64,000 nt of DNA from Dyadobacter frigoris (lineage in GTDB: Bacteria; Bacteroidota; Bacteroidia; Cytophagales; Spirosomataceae), in assembly GCF_005280585.1 (NCBI RefSeq), contig NZ_SZVO01000018.1, forward strand, positions 583 through 64,582. Reading direction: 5' to 3'. Position numbers and translations under genes: made by a program. This document shows positions 60,928 to 64,000 of the stretch, in pieces. The notes below the pieces were generated by a model. It was not told the DNA's origin, ran no database searches, and saw only the letters and a program-made list of their open reading frames with translations. Each line of letters begins with the position of its first letter. Position 1 is the first letter of the stretch.

Positions 60928-61713
60928 TTAGTTGCGCTCCTGGATCATTAATTGCTGACGGAAGTCGGCCATGGCCTTTTCTCTGATATCGGCAAGTTGT
61001 TGAGGTGTTGTCGTTTGTGCTTGCGTAGGCGGCTCTACATCCTTTTCTTTGATTGCGGATAAGTTTACTTTTGTGGCCCGAACCTGTTCTCTGCTGCTTT
61101 CGATCAGTAATACCACGCCTTTTTCAGGTGTGAGCTCATGAATGGGCGAATAATTTAATGGCAGCTCAGTGGTAAACCAAACAGAACAGCTTTCTTTTCT
61201 AAAAAATAAAGTGGCCTTGCGGCATGTATATCCGGCAATTTTACGGGTTTGATCTGTCAGCTGCCAGCCTTCTGCTCGCTTCAACGGGGACTCGCTTTTG
61301 TATATTTTTGTCTGTTCTTCTTTTCCGACTGTCAATAGCGTAATAAGTTTTGAAGCCGTAAGGTCAACGAATATCTGTTCTTCAAACGGTCTTCCCATGT
61401 TTGGTGTTTGCGGTGCTCTGTCCATGCCGGGGTCCTGGACCAATGTCCTGATCATTGTATTTTGTTCATCACGATTTTCCTTTACAAATTTTTCTGTAAA
61501 CAAAACCTTCTGTCCGAAAGTACGCGTGTCGGGTGCGTCGGAGGGGAAATTGGGGTCACCAGGTTTTACCTGTTCCCCATTGACCATGATGCGCATACCC
61601 GACGGATCAATTTTACGTACAATTTCATACGTTATTTGCCCGGATTGTTGCCCGAAAGCTGCACAAACAGCTGCAAATTGCAGGGATGCAGCTAAGATAA
61701 TTTGTAATTTCAT
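60928..61713 (-). CDS. GLPGLI family protein
   Basis: A 261-residue exported protein (MKLQIILAASLQFAAVCAAFG signal). Family features: an early GQITYEIVRKID strand, KIYKSESPLKRAEGWQLTDQTRKIAGYTCRKATLFF (the I-x-G-Y-x-C-x-K-A motif) and VWFTTELPLNYSP; the name-giving GLPGLI stretch is replaced here by LTPEKGVVLLIES. It is periplasmic or surface-bound and of unknown function. First gene of the operon with the outer-membrane barrel protein, divergent from a histidine kinase gene. Start chosen at 61713 because the open upstream extension lacks a signal peptide. Confidence 0.83.
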   Translation of the reverse strand: MKLQIILAASLQFAAVCAAFGQQSGQITYEIVRKIDPSGMRIMVNGEQVKPGDPNFPSDAPDTRTFGQKVLFTEKFVKENRDEQNTMIRTLVQDPGMDRAPQTPNMGRPFEEQIFVDLTASKLITLLTVGKEEQTKIYKSESPLKRAEGWQLTDQTRKIAGYTCRKATLFFRKESCSVWFTTELPLNYSPIHELTPEKGVVLLIESSREQVRATKVNLSAIKEKDVEPPTQAQTTTPQQLADIREKAMADFRQQLMIQERN

Positions 61714-61792
61714 AACACATTCGTTTTTTGTTTGATACTGTTTTAATTGACGCTTCAAAGGTCAGGCGATGTTTTGTAACGTACTGCTATTT

Positions 61793-61812
61793 AGTGTTAA
61801 ACAGTGTTAAAC
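61793..61812. promoter_or_regulatory. Tandem 10-bp direct repeat in the divergent promoter region
   Basis: AGTGTTAAAC occurs twice without a gap (61793-61802 and 61803-61812), in the 136 bp between the GLPGLI and kinase start codons. OmpR-family regulators bind such 10-bp-spaced direct repeats, and one is encoded downstream. Confidence 0.5.
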
Positions 61813-61849
61813 CTGCGGGAAATGGAATTCGGTAATGTAGTTTTGTAAA

Positions 61850-63325
61850 ATGAACCGACGTATAAAATATATATTCTGGTTGATGACCGCCTGCATCGTC
61901 GCCATTAATGCTTTTCAGGGTTATTGGCTTTGGACGAACTATTTGTTGAATCGTCAGCGGTTCGAGCAAACGGTCCAGGATGCCTTGTTTCAGGTTCTGG
62001 AAGGGCGGCAGATTGCTCATGCGAAAGGGGTGGTTAGCAGAGAATTGGGGAAGCGCAATCTCAATCAAAACCGGATTTATATAAGAAAATACCACGTTAC
62101 GGGTAATGAGGGGAGCAGGATCATTTTTGACAGACGTAGTGATTCTGTGAAGATGTCCGGGGATAGAAAAACGGCAATTGGCAAAAAGATCATCTACAAT
62201 TTTGGAGATGACTCCCGCACAGAAAAAATTACAGTCGAACCGCCTGATACAATGGCAAACAGAATTTCGAAGTTATTGCTTATGGATTGGTCGGAAAATG
62301 GCAGTACCAACCTTGCCAAAATTGACACTGCATATCGTTTCGAACTAAAAAGGAGATCCGTGGAAGCTACTTTTACACTTGATACTTTGAGGATTACACC
62401 CGAAAAGTCGGGAGATGATATTCTGGTTTTTGATAACAGAAATATGAAGTCCGGTGCTGATGGGAAATTACAGACTTTGCCGGTTCCGGTAAATCCAGTA
62501 AACAATGTATTTGTACAGGCAACATTTCTCAATCCGTCTTTTTATGTGCTGCAAAGGATGGCGTGGTTACTTGCTGCCTCTGTTTTTCTTTTAATTCTGA
62601 CGACGGGATGTTTTGTTTTTATGCTTAATACGATTCTGAAACAGAAAAAGATCTCTGAAATAAAGAACGATTTTATCAATAACATGACCCATGAACTCAA
62701 AACTCCGATCGCTACTGTTTCAGCGGCGGTGGATGCGCTTTTGAATTTTGGTGTTTTAACTGATGCTCAGAAAACACAGACCTATCTGATGATTTCAGAG
62801 ACCAATTTGCAAAGGTTATCAGATATGGTCGAAAAAGTACTAAATCTGGCAGTTCATGAAAATCACGAATTGAAGCTGAACCGAGAACCAGTTTACCCCG
62901 CCGAATTGATCAGCGAAGTGCTAAGCAATCATAAGCTCAATACAACAAAACAGGTTGAATTTAAAATAGGTGTACCAGCGAAAACTGTGGTGAGTGTGGA
63001 CAAAGTTCATTTTGGCAATATACTCAGCAATCTGATAGAGAATGCTATTAATTATTCATACGATAAAGTCACCATTGCAATCGAATACCGCAGTGAGCCG
63101 GATGGATGGCAATTGACCGTGTCTGATAATGGTATCGGTATTCCTAAAAGCTATCATTCTGCTATTTTTGACCGGTTTTTTCGGGTGCCAACCGGAAATT
63201 TGCATAAAGTTAAGGGCTTCGGTTTGGGGCTTGCTTATGTCCGGCAAGTTATGCAAGGCCACGGAGGCAGCGTTGCAGTATTTAGCGAACCAGAAAAAGG
63301 GAGTACATTTATTTTAAAGTTTTAG
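61850..63325 (+). CDS. Sensor histidine kinase
   Basis: 491 residues. Membrane helix 1 at about 6-26 (IFWLMTACIVAINAFQGYWL), a sensing region to about 235, helix 2 at about 237-259 (AWLLAASVFLLILTTGCFVF), a HisKA domain with phospho-acceptor His near residue 281 in NNMTHELKTPIATV, and an ATPase domain with N-box NILSNLIENAINYS and G-boxes DNGIGIPK and GFGLGLAYV. It autophosphorylates and passes phosphate to the response regulator 3 bp downstream. The signal is unknown; the divergent receptor/GLPGLI operon is a candidate target. Confidence 0.92.
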   Translation: MNRRIKYIFWLMTACIVAINAFQGYWLWTNYLLNRQRFEQTVQDALFQVLEGRQIAHAKGVVSRELGKRNLNQNRIYIRKYHVTGNEGSRIIFDRRSDSVKMSGDRKTAIGKKIIYNFGDDSRTEKITVEPPDTMANRISKLLLMDWSENGSTNLAKIDTAYRFELKRRSVEATFTLDTLRITPEKSGDDILVFDNRNMKSGADGKLQTLPVPVNPVNNVFVQATFLNPSFYVLQRMAWLLAASVFLLILTTGCFVFMLNTILKQKKISEIKNDFINNMTHELKTPIATVSAAVDALLNFGVLTDAQKTQTYLMISETNLQRLSDMVEKVLNLAVHENHELKLNREPVYPAELISEVLSNHKLNTTKQVEFKIGVPAKTVVSVDKVHFGNILSNLIENAINYSYDKVTIAIEYRSEPDGWQLTVSDNGIGIPKSYHSAIFDRFFRVPTGNLHKVKGFGLGLAYVRQVMQGHGGSVAVFSEPEKGSTFILKF

Positions 63326-63328
63326 CCT

Positions 63329-64000
63329 ATGGCCACTGTTTTACTGGTTGAAGACGAGCCTGCTTTGGGCATGATCGTTAAGGATAGTCTGACTGTGCGC
63401 GGGTTCACTGTGATCTATGCATGTGACGGCGTGGAAGGCCTTGCTTTATTTTTTGAAAAACGACCGGATATTGTTGTCACGGATGTTATGATGCCGGAAA
63501 TGGATGGTTTTACCATGGCAGAACAGATTCACAAAAGTCAGCCCTATGTTCCGATTATTTTTCTGACAGCGCGTTCCCAAACAGCCGATGTCGTTCATGG
63601 TTTTGAACTCGGCGGAAACGATTACCTCAAAAAACCATTTAGCCTCGATGAGCTTATCGTACGTATCCAGGCACTGCTTCGTCCGAAAGCAACAGCTTAT
63701 TCATCTCTCGGCAAATTATTGACGATCGGGCGTTATCTGTTTGATCCGGCAAAACAAAAACTGGTGCTCGATGAGCAGGAAATGTTCTTATCACACCGCG
63801 AAGCTGAACTGCTACGGAGATTATATGAGCAAAGAAATCAGGTGTTGGGACGAAACGATGTTTTGTTGGAATTGTGGGGCGACGATTCTTTCTTCAATGG
63901 GCGAAGCCTGGATGTATTTATCACAAAACTACGCCGCTATCTGCGTGGAGATTCTACGATTCAGATTGTCAATATCCGAGGAATAGGTTATAAACTGATT
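63329..64000 (+). CDS. OmpR-family response regulator (3' end outside window)
   Basis: The first 224 codons are present, from ATG 63329. The receiver has the acidic pair E8/D9, phosphoacceptor D52 in VVTDVMMPEMDG, T in FLTARS and the lysine in YLKKPFS. The C-terminal winged helix (LSHREAELLRRLYEQRNQVLGRNDVL...SLDVFITKLRRYL...IVNIRGIGYKL) is almost complete at the window edge. It is paired with the kinase upstream. The tandem 10-bp repeat before the kinase gene is a natural autoregulatory target. Confidence 0.92.
   Translation, partial: MATVLLVEDEPALGMIVKDSLTVRGFTVIYACDGVEGLALFFEKRPDIVVTDVMMPEMDGFTMAEQIHKSQPYVPIIFLTARSQTADVVHGFELGGNDYLKKPFSLDELIVRIQALLRPKATAYSSLGKLLTIGRYLFDPAKQKLVLDEQEMFLSHREAELLRRLYEQRNQVLGRNDVLLELWGDDSFFNGRSLDVFITKLRRYLRGDSTIQIVNIRGIGYKLI

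Noticed and set aside
1-64000. tRNA or rRNA genes
   Set aside because: Looked for cloverleaf and rRNA-like stretches in the intergenic regions while reading; none was convincing. A dedicated tRNA scan was not possible.

Overview
The window looks like a chromosomal segment of a Bacteroidota bacterium, most likely a Cytophagales/Spirosomataceae member (Dyadobacter- or Spirosoma-like). Evidence for this is a SusC/SusD pair, GLPGLI and OMP_b-brl families, sugar MFS and AGE families, PadR plus 'permease prefix domain 2' FtsX-type permeases, AT-rich DNA without Shine-Dalgarno sequences, and a Bacteroidota-style kdp operon. The genus is inferred, not shown.

Layout. 1-3.3 kb: start of a kdp potassium-pump operon on the minus strand (kdpA, kdpF, two further tiny membrane peptides, one small hypothetical), preceded by an NtrC-type sigma-54 response regulator and palindromic sites that look like its binding sites. 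3.3-6.7 kb: an IS1182-type element beside decayed genes (frameshifted SPFH protein, HAD fragment, small lipoprotein). 7.1-29.5 kb: a long array of MacB/FtsX-type permeases (four intact, one truncated, several fragments), two of the three transcription units headed by PadR regulators. It is interrupted by a decayed IS630 element, IS remnants, YdeI-like, lipocalin-like, Nudix and serine-hydrolase genes. No intact ABC ATPase is present. 30-33.8 kb: an accessory stretch with an azoreductase/HxlR pair, an AraC regulator, a dead NTF2-like gene and a GC-rich oxidoreductase. 34.4-38.5 kb: a second PadR-permease unit whose promoter and PadR gene are a 567-bp duplicate of the first, followed by a permease fragment fused to another IS630 fragment. 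38.7-54.4 kb: a well-preserved sugar-utilisation locus (PQQ-type dehydrogenase/cytochrome c fusion, AGE epimerase, sugar MFS, DUF4127, SusC, SusD, Tat-type FAD oxidoreductase, ROK regulator) with no glycoside hydrolase. 54.5-58.1 kb: a Fic protein preceded by a six-copy 24-bp repeat array, then IS982 and integrase remnants. 58.1-64 kb: outer-membrane receptor plus GLPGLI protein, divergent from a histidine kinase/response regulator pair.

The most interesting signals are regulatory. (1) Five transcription units (permeases, PadR-permeases, serine hydrolase) share one upstream design: 14-bp dyads GTYC-N6-GAAC, paired 21 bp apart in four cases, then 54-66 bp, then a sigma-54-like -24/-12 element. 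(2) The NtrC regulator next to kdp has its own dyad, TATCA-N3-TGATA, in pairs 18 bp apart, upstream of kdp and beyond the IS-facing promoter, and a single copy before its own gene. (3) The Fic gene carries 24-bp iterons directly upstream and an N-terminal region that looks DNA-binding. (4) Two diverged IS630 copies carry GC-rich 16-bp insertions at the same two places in the catalytic region. All comparisons were made by eye on this sequence; no database searches were run.
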